From Bidens hawaiensis (Eukaryota; Streptophyta; Magnoliopsida; Asterales; Asteraceae): DNA of 64,000 nt. The position numbers were made by a program, and so were the translations under genes. Within the stretch, counting starts at the first letter, position 1. Every line of letters begins with the position of its first letter. The notes beneath the pieces are model-generated. The model was given only the letters and a program-made list of their open reading frames with translations. It did not search any database and had not been told where the DNA came from. The stretch lies in assembly GCA_021521415.1 (NCBI GenBank), contig JAIQDT010001100.1, positions 558,001 through 622,000 on the forward strand, given 5' to 3'. This document shows positions 47,521-58,824 of the stretch, in pieces.

Positions 47521-48865
47521 TTTTCTTTGTTTTTACCCTTTAATGGCCATTTTACTTCGTGGCTCTTCCTCAGAACCTGATTTTTACTCTTTCCCAACTT
47601 TCGACACATTCTGACCCCATGCACCTGATCCTGAACCCATCTCAAAGTCCAAACACCACATTTTTATCACAAAGTGCACCCTAGAGGTTATAACTTACCA
47701 AGTTTATATTTTTCTTACATTTCACAACCCGATTTATCATTATATCTATTTGCATGCTGATTCTAACCATAAAACTTAACCATTTAAACCGAAACATACC
47801 TTTTGCTTGCGGGTTCGAGTTCAGATCTTGACAACTCGAGGATCTGGACGTGATTCTTGTCAGTTGAAGACACTTGAATCACCAAACTCTTCCTTAATTT
47901 AATCCCATAATGGATTCGGGTCTTGAGAGAGAATGGGTGTGTGTTTCTTGAGTGTGTGTGTGTGTGTTTGTGTGTTGTGAGAGGAAAGGGAAGAAAGAAA
48001 AGGAGTGGTTGATCTATATATATATAGGGGTTTCATGGGTCCCACCACTCACTCCCACTTCCAACTCTCAAATACGTAACACACGATTAATTCAATGACA
48101 CGCAACTATTAACAAAGCTTTATGTTATTAAATGCTTAACAAAAGTTGGACGTTACATAACGGGATTGATAAAGTTAAAGAATAATTTAATTTAAGGGAT
48201 TTTCGTTATTTTAATATGTTTCATTCACATTTTATGGCCTTATAATATTATTATTATTATCTTTTTAGTTTAACGAAATTTTTAAATAGTAATGTTAACG
48301 GACTAAAGTTGAAGGGTTTAAAAACTAACGAATTGTAAATCAATAATTAACGGTTTAATGAAATATAAGCTAACGAATTAATGTTCAACGAACGAATAAA
48401 AATTAATAAATTAAAGTTGTCGAGTTAATGTTAACAAATCGCAATAAAACTAATTTTAACGATTTAACGGAAATATTATTAGTTTAACGCTAAATTTGAA
48501 TATTGTAACGTTTACGAAATTTATTGTTAATATTATTTAAATATTATTTCAACTAATAAATTGTTATTAATATGAGAATTTAATTATTTACGAAGCACAG
48601 ATTTTATCTTAAACGACTATCCTAGTGTTTATAAATATTAACGAAAAGAATTATAAAGTGAACGAAATATAAATATAATATAATATTAACGAGGTTCACG
48701 AACTTAACGAATATGAAAAAGTTGGGGTTTTTGGAAGCAAATGATAACATTTATTTATAAAATAATTTTATTTGACTTAAAATAATTTTATTTGATTTTT
48801 AATAAATTAATTTAATTAATATACTTAAGGTTTTTTAAAAAAACGAAAGAAAATGATGGACTGGC

Positions 48866-48925
48866 CCGGGTTCGAACCCGGGTCCTTCGAGCCACACTAA
48901 AATGTATTAACCACCAAGCTAGCTT
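48866..48925 (-). other. tRNA-like Pol III boxes inside the LTR
   Basis: The minus strand has an A-box-like TAGCTTGGTGG (48911-48921) and a B-box-like GGTTCGAACCC (48868-48878) in a T-arm-like hairpin. The acceptor ends do not pair, so it is not a working tRNA. A diverged counterpart occurs in the right LTR at 51985-52050. Confidence 0.55.
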
Positions 48926-49944
48926 GTTCATTTGATGTTTGAACAGAACAATTTTTATATAAACAAAAGATCAAGTTTATCTTCATGCTTCAAAACCCTA
49001 GCTTTCAATTCGTGTAATCCATTCACTGTTTATTCCAATTAGGCTAGGGGTTTGATTTTACAGATTTACACGATCAAAATACATATCTCAGTTACCTCGA
49101 ATGGTGCGGGAAGGTGGTGAACGACGGGTAGCCGGAGCTCGGACTTAAGGTGATCAATTACGGGATTAAGAGTAGATATTAGCTATGTTTAATGAATGGA
49201 ATGGGTTTAGTCGATGCTTAAGGTTCTATATATACTTGTAATTGGAGCGTAGGCTTGTTTAATTGCGTTAATTGTTAATGGCCGGAAATCCGGCGGTGAT
49301 CACGGATTCATTTGATGTAATTAGTTTGTTATAACTCAATTAATATGTTGATTGATGTTGATTATTGCCGTCTAAATTTGTTATGCTAATTTAACGAGTC
49401 AAGGAACGAGATTTACGGGGGGAATGGAGCGAAGCCGGCGCCGGAATTCCGGTGTACCGGAAAAACGCGGCTGGCAGGGGAAGGGGGGTTGGGGTTGTTT
49501 TAATATAATTTGAAATATTTACACATTCAATCCCTGCATTATTAAAACCTTTTTAATCTGAAACTAAAATATAGTTCACAAAATGGTCCTCAAACTTTAA
49601 AATAGATTTTATATTTATATTTTCATGATTTATAATTAAGACTTTTGGATACTTACGTATTTAACCCGAAAGTTGATTAACGATATAACTCGAGATTTTG
49701 CAATTGAATCAACGTAATACAATCGAACAGACATTGAACATTAACCATCAGGAATATTATATTAATAGTAAATGATGAACAAAAATACATTGAACGATAA
49801 ACCGGGTCGAAAAACATTGGCGAACGCCAAACGAAACATGGGAATATAGTAATATATCCATATATATATATAAATACTTGAAAACAAAAATCCAAAAATT
49901 TGAAACGGGTCGGGTTTTCGGGTTTGAAATTAATGAATGTTACA

Positions 49945-50534
49945 TGTATCACCACGATTTGACAGACTTTCAGTTAAACGTATAAATCAAAATGCATAAT
50001 CAAATCGAACCAAAAGCTGATTATTCGTGTATCACCACGACTTGACAGACTTTCAGTTAAAGCATATAAATCAAAATGCATAATCAAATCGAACCAAAAG
50101 CTGGTCATTCGTGTATCACCACGACTTGGCAGGCTTTTAGCTAAAACATATTGTAAAACATTGAGGGTCGGAGTCACACGTCGCATGAACCACCATGACT
50201 TGTGTGACATCCTTATGAGTGCAACCATATCCTTATCACAAAGGGGACATGGTTTTTAAGAAGATGAAATATTAGAACACCGACTTTGAAAATTGCTTGA
50301 AATTGCTTTTGAGAAAACTTGTTTTTGGCCTAAGCCTTGGACTTTTGTGTGTGCACTTGTGTTCATGAGGCGTTAATGAAATCAGCAGTACAGTAATCCA
50401 GAAATAGTAAGTACGTTTAAACAATCAAGTAGAGGCTCACATAATTCCATCATGCAACCATAACAAATAAGCTATAACTAATTAGGGCACTACGTCTAAT
50501 GTCATATCTTATAGTCACGGCTCTAATACCAATC
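49945..50534 (-). other. Chromovirus leader between two LTRs; gag-pol absent
   Basis: Contains three or four repeats of GTATCACCACGACTTG (about 49945-50130, with a variant near 50190) and a primer-binding site at 50519-50531 (TGGTATTAGAGCC on the minus strand, one mismatch from the usual). The leader abuts the left LTR directly: no gag, pol or polypurine tract remains. Confidence 0.8.
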
Positions 50535-52422
50535 TGTAACACCTCGGCCAAAGCGGAAACGCCTGAGTGTGACGTACAGATTGCTCAAACACACGTTACA
50601 ATATTAGATGACCATAATAACATTATTTCATTTAAATCTTCATGTAACACAAGTTTATCAAATAATACAAGTCGTAACAAATAAATAAACAAACGATAAG
50701 TTGTTCTTTGAATATCCTATAGGCATGCTATGTGTCTTCTAACTTTCATCCTCGTATCTTTACACCTATAATATATGTATAAAATAAAGTCAGCTATGAA
50801 CATAGTTGGTGAGATTCCCACAGTTTGATATAATACGAAAAAATCATACAATTCATGGACAAGTGATAAATGAGCAAGTAAAGTCCTTTCCAGTTGGTAT
50901 CAACCAACGTACTCGGGTAATCGCGCAAGTAAGGTCCTTTCCAGTTGGTAACAACCAACGTACTTAGATAATGAGGCCCTTTTCCACTCGATACAAATAT
51001 ATCTAAGTGCAAAGGGGAGCGTATGATCATACTTATTGAGGCTACCACGTGCAAATAATTCGAGCAAGTAATCAAGTAACACACAAGTCCATATAGTGAA
51101 TTGTAGTTTGTAATCGAAATCGTAATACTTGAATTTGTAATAGATACATATGCTACCCCAAAATATGAAAACGTTTAAAAAGGAGTAGTGAGAAACTCAC
51201 CTCGAATGTGAAGATAAACTTGTAATAAAAGCCGATAGCACAATAACAAAACCGAAGAAATTGAAAATGCGTTTAAAGAATCCGAAACGTTTGAACTTCT
51301 CGAACTATAAATAAATACAAATATTTAAAGACTAACTAACGGAATTGATGAAAACAATAATTTAGATAAAGGGATTTTAATATGTTTTTATTAGCTTTTT
51401 ATGGCAAATTATAATATAATATTATGAATAAGCTTGACGAAATTTTAGCGATATTTATTATTTAAGTGGTAATTTTAACACCAATATGAGAGTTACGATA
51501 TTATAATGTACGTTTTAAATGGGGATTATATTTCGGAGACTAATTATGTTAACGAACTAATTAATATTATTATTTATTTTTTTTACTCATTATTTTAATA
51601 ATATTTTACGTTTCAATGGACTTTTAACGGTTAAGTATTATTTTAATATTGTTTGATTAATAACTTAACTTAAATATAAATTGGATAGTTGCAATGCGCG
51701 GGGTTAAGGTTTACGGGTTAAGACTAAGTTTTGACGGTTTAACAAATAACTAAATAATTTAAAGTTAACAAATCAATATTAACGAAAATGAATTAAAGTC
51801 GGCGGTTTAACGAGTTTGGAAGTCGCTTTTGTATGGAAAATGGTGAAAAAATTTGTATATTTATTTTATAAAAGTTTTATTAGGTTTAAAATGATTTTAT
51901 TTGATTTATTAAGAATTTTAAATGATTTTATTTAATTAAAATAATTAGTAAACTGTTTAAAAATATATATATCAGAAACAGGCCTGACCGAAACCCGGGT
52001 CCTCCTGTCCACACTCATGAGCACTAGCCAATGGACCAGCTAAAGATTTTGTTTAAATACTGAAACAGAATATATTTAACTATTTTATTATGTTCATCTT
52101 CTGGTTTATGAACCCTAGCAATCTAAACTGGTTAATCTGATCCTTGTTCATTGAAATTAAGTTGGAGGTTTCAATTCTCATTGAAAAATGATTCGTAAAC
52201 ATATAACACTTACTTGGAAACGTTACAGATTGAGAGGTAAACGGAGGTAGCCAGAAAAAGAATCTTGGGGATTGCTTATGAATTACAGAGCGTTACTTGA
52301 AGAGGTATGTACCCGCCTCAACACCAAGCGAGGCGGGTCAACCCACAAGATATAGACAAGAGTCTTGAAATCAAGACATTATGAAGGCACAAAGCCAAAA
52401 CCTAAGCGCACGGCGCATATAA

Positions 52423-52640
52423 CATATGCTCATGCATCACATGCTCAGGCATCACATATGCTCACGCATATCACATGCTCAGGCATCACATATGCTCACG
52501 CATATCACATATGCTTATGCATCACATGCTCACGCATATCACATATGCTCACGCATCACATATGCTCACGCATATCACATCTGCGCGTGGCGCATCCGCG
52601 CGTGGCGCATATCACATCTGCGCATGAAACATCTGCGCGT
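52423..52640 (+). repeat. U3 minisatellite of the Tat LTR
   Basis: About a dozen tandem variants of CATATGCTCACGCATATCA and CACATGCTCAGG units, ending in CATCTGCGCGTGG forms. It lies some 330 bases upstream of the TATA box, where enhancer repeats are common in LTRs. Confidence 0.85.
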
Positions 52641-52970
52641 GAGAATAAAGAGAAGACCTCGCGTATCCTCAGGATAGGCGCGTATCACACATGCACATAA
52701 TCAACCTCGTCCTTATCCAAATCAGGATTAGGGCAACCTTGATTGTGCACGTCAGACAACCTTCAGAAGGTATCTTTTTAAGGAATAAGAATATGCTGAT
52801 GTTGACAGCTGCCAATGAAAGGTGGACAACTCAGCAAAACCCATGTGCTACCACGTGATCATAATCAATGAAAAAGCACCAGGTGTCTCAAAGGACACGT
52901 GGCGCAAAGCAACTGGAAGAGGCCAACAAAGCCCTAATTGGGTCTGAGCCCAATCATTGGAAACCCTAGC

Positions 52971-52979
52971 ACTATAAAT
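52971..52979 (+). promoter_or_regulatory. TATA box of the Tat 5' LTR
   Basis: ACTATAAAT, followed by a leader rich in ACACTCC/TTACTCTCAC; the genomic RNA start is expected some 30 bases downstream. Confidence 0.6.
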
Positions 52980-53292
52980 ACAGCATCAACTCCACAAGGA
53001 GAGACACACAATTATAGAATCATATCCAACTACACAGTATTCAGCTATATTAAGCAATACACTCCAATTTCCTTACTCTCACATATTATTATCTTCTCCT
53101 ACAAACACTTATTCTCACACCGGAGGGTTACCCCAAAGAGGACCCCTCTGTCCCTTTCTAAGGGGTAAGTTTACGGTGTTGTTCATTTTGTAGGTGGAAG
53201 AACCCAGATCCCAGGAATCCAACGGTGGAAGAGCATAATCACACCCGAGGAAAGTAGATCGTCTACCAGTGAGTCGATCCACGTTTCTTCAT

Positions 53293-53307
53293 TGGCGCCA
53301 TCCACTG
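53293..53307 (+). other. Primer-binding site of the Tat element
   Basis: TGGCGCCATCCACTG one base after the LTR. It starts with TGGCGCC as in other Tat/Athila elements, but I cannot say which tRNA matches the remainder. Confidence 0.65.
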
Positions 53308-53358
53308 TTACAACGGCAACAAGATCTCATCAGATCTATAAAAAAACAAATTTTCACC

Positions 53359-56300
53359 ATGGTTTCTGGTGCTCGTAATGTCGATCAAGTTCTGGAGGAT
53401 ATTGAACGTGAGGATGTTAATGAGGGACAGCAGTTTCTGAGGGGGCCGCGTGATTCTACGCGCACCACCAGTAACCGTCCCTTCATCACAACTCCTCACG
53501 GCCAGACTGAAACTCCTCCAGACGATCTCACGTTACAAAATCTTGCCGGCGCGAAACAAAAAGGACCAATGGGTCCAGAAGATGAAACCAATGACCCTAA
53601 AGAATGGCTCATAAACGAGCAACGATGTCTAATGGACAAGTACAATGAAATGGTCAAACAGAAAAAGTTAGCCGACTTAACACAAAGGCTAGCGTTTGAC
53701 AGGCAAGCCATTCAAGGAACAAAAAGGGCGCGCGCGCCGGAAGAGGGTCACTCTGTTCACACTGAACACGCTGAGTTTAGTGATGAAGAAGTGCACAGCG
53801 TCAGGAAGACGCGAGACACAAATGCAGGAGGATCACAGCTCCGCGCGCAAATGAACATGGCGCCTGGAGCCAGAGCCGATCTGGATCTGCACACACCATA
53901 CAGCCCACCAGTGAGAGGGCAAGTGGATGTAACCACACCATACAGGCCAGCCATCTTGGTGAAACATTCAAAATTCACTGAGCGCATCGCGAAGGCCCCC
54001 ATCCAGCACAAGACCAAGATGCCAAGTGGTTTGGGCAAATATGACGGCACAACAGATCCAGACGATTTCTTACAAGGTTTTTACAACACGGGAAACCTAG
54101 AAAGCTGGACGATGCCAACATGGTGTCACATGTTTGCTCGCTGCCTCACGGGTGCGGCGCGTGTTTGGTTTGAAAGCTTGCCTACTGGGAAAATCGATGG
54201 GTTCGAGGAACTATTGGAAAAGTTCCAAGCTCACTTCGTACAACAGCGCAGACACACGCGCGACCCTGATGACATCATGCACTGCGTGCGCAGGAATGAT
54301 GAAACGATTGAAGACTACATCACTCGTTTCAATCAGGAGTCTCTGGCAATCGGAGGTATCACCGAGCAACTATTGCGCGTGGCCTTTATACAAGGCGCGT
54401 GCAGTGATCAACTCCGCCGAGCTCTCGTGAGCAGAGATGGCATGCCCACCACTTGGGCCAAGCTAATGGAAGCATCGCGAGTCTTCGCGAGAAATGAAAA
54501 ACAGATTACCCAAGATAGGGCGAGAGAAAGAGGGCATCAAGCAGAGGCACCGCGCAGCAGTGAAAGAAGGGGCAGACAGAACACTGTATGGTCCAGGTTG
54601 CAACCAACCAGTTTTTCTTCCGTAGAAAAGCAGGCGCAACCAAGCTCACCCCAGCCCCAAAAAGACGTTCGTAATCGCGGGGAGGGTGACAAGAGGGAAG
54701 GCGGCAGAGATCCTAACAGACCTCTGCCAAGAATATGGACTCCCCTCACTAAAACACCTTCACAGGTGTTGAGCACTGAGAATGTCCAATTCAAAAGCCC
54801 CAAGCCACTACACTACAAGGGACCATCAAACAGTGGCAAGTACTGCGAGTTTCACAAGTCCACGGAACACAACACTGATGCATGCCATCACTTGAAGGAT
54901 GCAATTGAAAAAGATGTGAAATCAGGCAAGCTGGCTCACCTGGTGAAAAACCCAAGACCAGAAAGTGAACAACCAGAAGGAGCCTCTGCCAGCAAAAAGT
55001 ACAAAAGAATCTGTGTAGCCGAGGGAGGAAGGCAAGGGCAAACATCAAGAAAGAGAAGCGCGCAAATCCAAGGAGATTGGCGCGAGCAACAAGTAATCTT
55101 CCCAAGAATCAGGGGAGGCCCTTCTATCAGCAGTCCTCTTGTCATCACTACACACATTGCTCATTACGAAGTGTCAAAAGTCCTGGTGGACACTGGCAGC
55201 GAATCAGACATCATGTATGAGCAATGTTTCAGGAAACTGGATCCGGCAGACCAAACAAGGCTTGAAATTGTGAATGCACCAATCTCTGGTGTTTCAAATG
55301 AAATCATTCATCCCCTAGGTCAAATACAATTTGAACTAACCATGGGGGATGAGAAACACAAGCGAGCCGAAGTTGTTAACTTCTTGGTCTTGCCCACCAC
55401 TTCTTGCCACAATATGATCTTGGGTAAGGGAACGATTGCCCAATTCAACGCCATACCGTCGCCAGCGCACGGCGCGTTAGGGTTCCCAACACCAACAGGT
55501 GTAACTTTTGTATACAGAGATCATTTGTGTGCAGTGACAAGTACTCCGCGGGAAGGGAGAATGAAACTTCCAATGGCAGACAACGTGCCAGAGGAATGGA
55601 TTCTCAACCCGAAATTCCCGGAGCAAAAAATCACAATTGGCGCTACGATTTCTGACGACACGAGGTTGAGAATGAAAAGGTTGCTCACAGCATATATGTC
55701 GGTCTTCGCGTGGCAACACTCTGATATGACTGGGGTTCCGCGAGACCTGGCGCAACATTCTCTCAACACCTTCAAGTCTGTAGAGCCAATTGCTCAAAAG
55801 AAGGGAGTCATGGGGGAGGAGAAGGTGAGGGCCATGAATGAACAGGTTGAGGATTTATTGCGCGCAAACATCATCCGCCCGATACGATACCAGACATGGG
55901 TAGCCAATCCTGTGATGGTAAAGAAAAGTAACGGGTCATGGAGGATGTGCATTGACTTCAAGGACCTCAACAAAGCATGCCCAAAAGATTGTTACCCCCT
56001 CCCAAACATCGACGCAAAGGTGGACTCCGTGGCGCCATTCAAGCTCAAATGTTTCCTGGATGCCTACAAGGGCTATCACCAGATTCAAATGGCACCACAA
56101 GACGAGGACAAGACCGCCTTCAGAACCGACAAGGGTGTTTTTTGTTACACAAAAATGCCCTTTGGTTTGAAGAATGCGGGCGCCACCTACCAAAGACTTA
56201 TGGATGCCGTTTTCAGCGAGCAAGTTGGAAGAAACCTAGAAGTCTATGTGGATGATTTGGTGATCAAAAGCAGGGAGGAGAAACAAATGCTCAAAGACAT

Positions 56301-58824
56301 CGAGGAAACCCTTGGGCGCCTAAAGGAAGTTAACATGAAGCTCAATCTGAGCAAATGCACTTTCGGCGTACAAGAGGGAAAATTTCTAGGTGTAATGGTC
56401 ACCAAGGATGGTTTCAAGGTGAACCCAGAAAAGGTGGAGGCCATCCTTGACATGCCCTCGCCATCCACCATGAAAGAAGTCCAGAAGCTGAATGGTAGAT
56501 TGGTATCAATCAACAGGTTCCTAGCGAACCATGCAAGCAAATCTACCCCATTTGTCAATACATTGAGAAACTGCTTAAAGAAAAGCCAGTTCAAATGGAC
56601 TCCTGAGGCCGAGCAGGCTTTCAGTGAGATTAAAGAATGTTTGATAAATCTGCCCGCGCTCACAGCTCCACTTCCTGGTGAAACTTTGACATTGTACTTA
56701 TCAGCAGGAGAGCGCGCCATCGGCGCAGTATTGTTGGTGGATCGCAAGGGAATCCAAACGCCAATATACTATGTGAGTCGGGTGCTGACAGATCCTGAGA
56801 CGCGCTACTCCATCATGGAAAAGTTAGTTTTATCACTAACACACGCGTCGCGCAAGCTTCATAGATATTTCAATGGTCATCCTATTGAAGTACTATCTGG
56901 TTACAACATCCAGCAAGTCTTGCGGCGCACCGCGCTCTCGGGAAGGCTGACAAAATGGGCCCTGGAATTAGGTGAACACACAATCGCCTATAAGCCCCGT
57001 CCAGCAATAAAGGGGCAAGTTTTAGCTGATTTCATCACAGAAATCCCCGAAGGAAGAGTTGAAGAGGCTCAGCGCGAGGTAGACCCTCCGCGAGCCAATG
57101 ATGAAGAAAATGTTTGGAGATTGTTCACTGACGGAGCTTCAAACAACGAAGGGTCCGGCGCAGGTCTCAAACTGGTGGATCCAGAGGATCATGAATATAC
57201 TTATGCCATCAGGTTGGACTTCAAGAGCACCAACAATGAGGCTGAGTATGAAGCCCTGCCGGCTGGGCTGCGCATCGCGCACAAATTCGGAGTTAAAAAG
57301 CTAGAGGCCCATGTTGATTCATACTTGGTAGCAGCACAGGTCAATGGCCTTTATGATGCCAAGGAGAACACCATGCCTCTATATCTAGAGCAGGCGAAAA
57401 AGCTCATCGAGCAATTTGACTGCTTCAGAATCATTCATATTCCGCGCAGTGAAAACAAATCTGCAGACGCGCTGAGTAAGATGGCATCAACCAGTTTTGA
57501 TCACTTTGGCAAAGATGTCAGGGTAGAAGTAATGAGCAACCCGTCGGTGGTAGCGAAGTCTGTCCTTGTAACACATACAACCCCTTCATCATGGATAACT
57601 CCAATAATGGAATTCTTGAAGGAGGGAAAGGTACCTGACGATCGCACACAGGCGAGGAAGATAAGACACAAGTCGCAGAACTATGAACTCCTTGATGGCA
57701 CATTATATCGACGCTCTTATCTTGGGCCGCTCATGAAATGCCTAGATGCTGAGGAAGCAAGTTATGTGATCAGAGAGATACACGAAGGAATCTGTGGAAT
57801 ACACGCTGGCCCGCGCATGGTGGTTGCCAAGGCAATGAGCGCAGGTTACTATTGGCCAGGCATGTACTTGGACGCTCTGAAAGAGATCCAAAAATGCAAA
57901 GCATGTCAGAGCTATGCGCCAAACACCATGCTGCCAAAGAACAACTTGATTCCAGTGACCTCCGCATGGCCTTTCCACAAATGGGCAATCGACATTGTGG
58001 GTCCCCTTCCGCAAGCGCAAGGGCGAGTAAAATTTTTGGTAGTGGCAGTAGACTATTTCACAAAATGGGTCGAAGCCAAGCCACTAGCAAAAATCACAGC
58101 CGAAGCGATGAAGCAGTTTATCTGGAGCCACATCATATGTCGTTTTGGCTTGCCCATGGAAATTGTGAGCGATAATGGCAAGCAATTCACTGACAAGAAG
58201 ATATCCAGCTGGCTCAAGGAATTGCGCATCAACCAAATTTTCACTTCAGTCTATCACCCTCAGGGGAATGGCCAAGTGGAACGCGCTAACCAAAGCTTGC
58301 TGAATGGGCTGAAGAAAAGGTTAGAGGGAGAATCCCATTCTTGGGTCGAAGAGCTACCTAATGTCCTGTGGGCACACAGGACATTAAGCAAAACCAGCAA
58401 TGGCGAATCCCCGTTCAGCCTAACCTATGGAACAGAGGCAATGATTCCAGCAGAAATTGGATGCCCATCCCATAGAGTGCTCACGATGAGCAAGATTGAT
58501 AACGAGCGCGAAAGAAGGTTGGATCTCAACTTACTTGAAGGGCGCAGAGAGGCGGCTATCATCAGTGAAGCCAAATACAAGAAAAAACTGGAAAAATATT
58601 ACAACCAGCGCTTGAAAGAATGCCACTTCAAGAAAAATGATTTTGTCCTGCGAAACAATGAAGCTAGCCGTGCGATACCCCCGGGAAAAATGTCCCCCAA
58701 TTGGGAGGGACCTTATCAAATCTGGGAAGAATTGGGAAAAGGCGCATACGCCTTAAAAGATTTGAATGGAAAGAAGATCCCGCGCACATGGAACGCGGCA
58801 CAGCTTAGAAAATGTTTCATGTAA
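53359..58824 (+). CDS. gag-pol: Tat-type Gag-Pol polyprotein (1,821 codons)
   Basis: Intact ORF. I start at ATG 53359 (MVSGARNVDQVLEDIE, context CACCATGG); the frame is open from 53269, but that part is LTR and primer site. Order: gag domain (FLQGFYNTGNLESW...ARVWFESL, about residues 220-350), a CHHC-like motif around C496 (CEFHKSTEHNTDAC), protease VDTGSESD (Asp 611), RT (IDFKDLNKACPKD with D866; YVDD at 963-966), a first RNase H whose first catalytic Asp is lost (LYLSAGERAIGAVL), a second RNase H with FTDGAS (D1258), integrase zinc region (H1482 onward) and DDE triad D1545, D1605, E1641. All expected domains are present, so this copy may still supply proteins. Confidence 0.93.
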   Translation: MVSGARNVDQVLEDIEREDVNEGQQFLRGPRDSTRTTSNRPFITTPHGQTETPPDDLTLQNLAGAKQKGPMGPEDETNDPKEWLINEQRCLMDKYNEMVKQKKLADLTQRLAFDRQAIQGTKRARAPEEGHSVHTEHAEFSDEEVHSVRKTRDTNAGGSQLRAQMNMAPGARADLDLHTPYSPPVRGQVDVTTPYRPAILVKHSKFTERIAKAPIQHKTKMPSGLGKYDGTTDPDDFLQGFYNTGNLESWTMPTWCHMFARCLTGAARVWFESLPTGKIDGFEELLEKFQAHFVQQRRHTRDPDDIMHCVRRNDETIEDYITRFNQESLAIGGITEQLLRVAFIQGACSDQLRRALVSRDGMPTTWAKLMEASRVFARNEKQITQDRARERGHQAEAPRSSERRGRQNTVWSRLQPTSFSSVEKQAQPSSPQPQKDVRNRGEGDKREGGRDPNRPLPRIWTPLTKTPSQVLSTENVQFKSPKPLHYKGPSNSGKYCEFHKSTEHNTDACHHLKDAIEKDVKSGKLAHLVKNPRPESEQPEGASASKKYKRICVAEGGRQGQTSRKRSAQIQGDWREQQVIFPRIRGGPSISSPLVITTHIAHYEVSKVLVDTGSESDIMYEQCFRKLDPADQTRLEIVNAPISGVSNEIIHPLGQIQFELTMGDEKHKRAEVVNFLVLPTTSCHNMILGKGTIAQFNAIPSPAHGALGFPTPTGVTFVYRDHLCAVTSTPREGRMKLPMADNVPEEWILNPKFPEQKITIGATISDDTRLRMKRLLTAYMSVFAWQHSDMTGVPRDLAQHSLNTFKSVEPIAQKKGVMGEEKVRAMNEQVEDLLRANIIRPIRYQTWVANPVMVKKSNGSWRMCIDFKDLNKACPKDCYPLPNIDAKVDSVAPFKLKCFLDAYKGYHQIQMAPQDEDKTAFRTDKGVFCYTKMPFGLKNAGATYQRLMDAVFSEQVGRNLEVYVDDLVIKSREEKQMLKDIEETLGRLKEVNMKLNLSKCTFGVQEGKFLGVMVTKDGFKVNPEKVEAILDMPSPSTMKEVQKLNGRLVSINRFLANHASKSTPFVNTLRNCLKKSQFKWTPEAEQAFSEIKECLINLPALTAPLPGETLTLYLSAGERAIGAVLLVDRKGIQTPIYYVSRVLTDPETRYSIMEKLVLSLTHASRKLHRYFNGHPIEVLSGYNIQQVLRRTALSGRLTKWALELGEHTIAYKPRPAIKGQVLADFITEIPEGRVEEAQREVDPPRANDEENVWRLFTDGASNNEGSGAGLKLVDPEDHEYTYAIRLDFKSTNNEAEYEALPAGLRIAHKFGVKKLEAHVDSYLVAAQVNGLYDAKENTMPLYLEQAKKLIEQFDCFRIIHIPRSENKSADALSKMASTSFDHFGKDVRVEVMSNPSVVAKSVLVTHTTPSSWITPIMEFLKEGKVPDDRTQARKIRHKSQNYELLDGTLYRRSYLGPLMKCLDAEEASYVIREIHEGICGIHAGPRMVVAKAMSAGYYWPGMYLDALKEIQKCKACQSYAPNTMLPKNNLIPVTSAWPFHKWAIDIVGPLPQAQGRVKFLVVAVDYFTKWVEAKPLAKITAEAMKQFIWSHIICRFGLPMEIVSDNGKQFTDKKISSWLKELRINQIFTSVYHPQGNGQVERANQSLLNGLKKRLEGESHSWVEELPNVLWAHRTLSKTSNGESPFSLTYGTEAMIPAEIGCPSHRVLTMSKIDNERERRLDLNLLEGRREAAIISEAKYKKKLEKYYNQRLKECHFKKNDFVLRNNEASRAIPPGKMSPNWEGPYQIWEELGKGAYALKDLNGKKIPRTWNAAQLRKCFM

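Larger units (their letters stand above)
46360..48157 (-). repeat. Solo LTR (1,798 bp) inserted in the left chromovirus LTR
   Basis: Starts TGTAAAGCCCCGTTCCC and ends GGACGTTACA, with exact 5-bp duplicates TAACG at 46355-46359 and 48158-48162. The host LTR reads straight across when it is removed (compare 51340-51390). The minus orientation is inferred from the TATA-like run CTATATATATATAG (about 48014-48027) and likeness to the nested chromovirus LTR. No internal region remains, so it is the product of LTR-LTR recombination. Confidence 0.92.
45972..49944 (-). repeat. Left LTR of a gag-pol-less chromovirus, 5' truncated and split by a solo LTR
   Basis: Aligns with the right LTR (50535-61499) from its position about 50875 onward; for example CACTCGATACAAAT, GTATGATCATAC and TACCCCAAAATA-type text in both. 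The first 340 bases or so are missing. It ends GAATGTTACA at 49944. Without the solo LTR insert, the fragment is about 2.17 kb of a 2.5-kb LTR. It contains a tRNA-like stretch at 48866-48925. Confidence 0.8.
52298..53291 (+). repeat. 5' LTR of the Tat element (994 bp)
   Basis: TGAAGAGGTATG ... CGTTTCTTCA. Contains a U3 minisatellite (52423-52640), a TATA box at 52971-52979 (ACTATAAAT), and U5 text with TTATTCTCACACCGGAGG. Confidence 0.93.

Noticed and set aside
48866..48925. A tRNA gene on the minus strand
   Set aside because: B box and A box are present but acceptor and anticodon stems do not form, and it lies inside an LTR.
52365..52700. ORF made of ITYAHASH-type repeats
   Set aside because: It is simply the Tat U3 minisatellite read in frame.
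53269..53358. Start of the Tat polyprotein at the first ATG of the frame (53269)
   Set aside because: That ATG lies in the LTR and the frame runs through the primer-binding site; the next ATG at 53359 has good context and begins typical Gag text.
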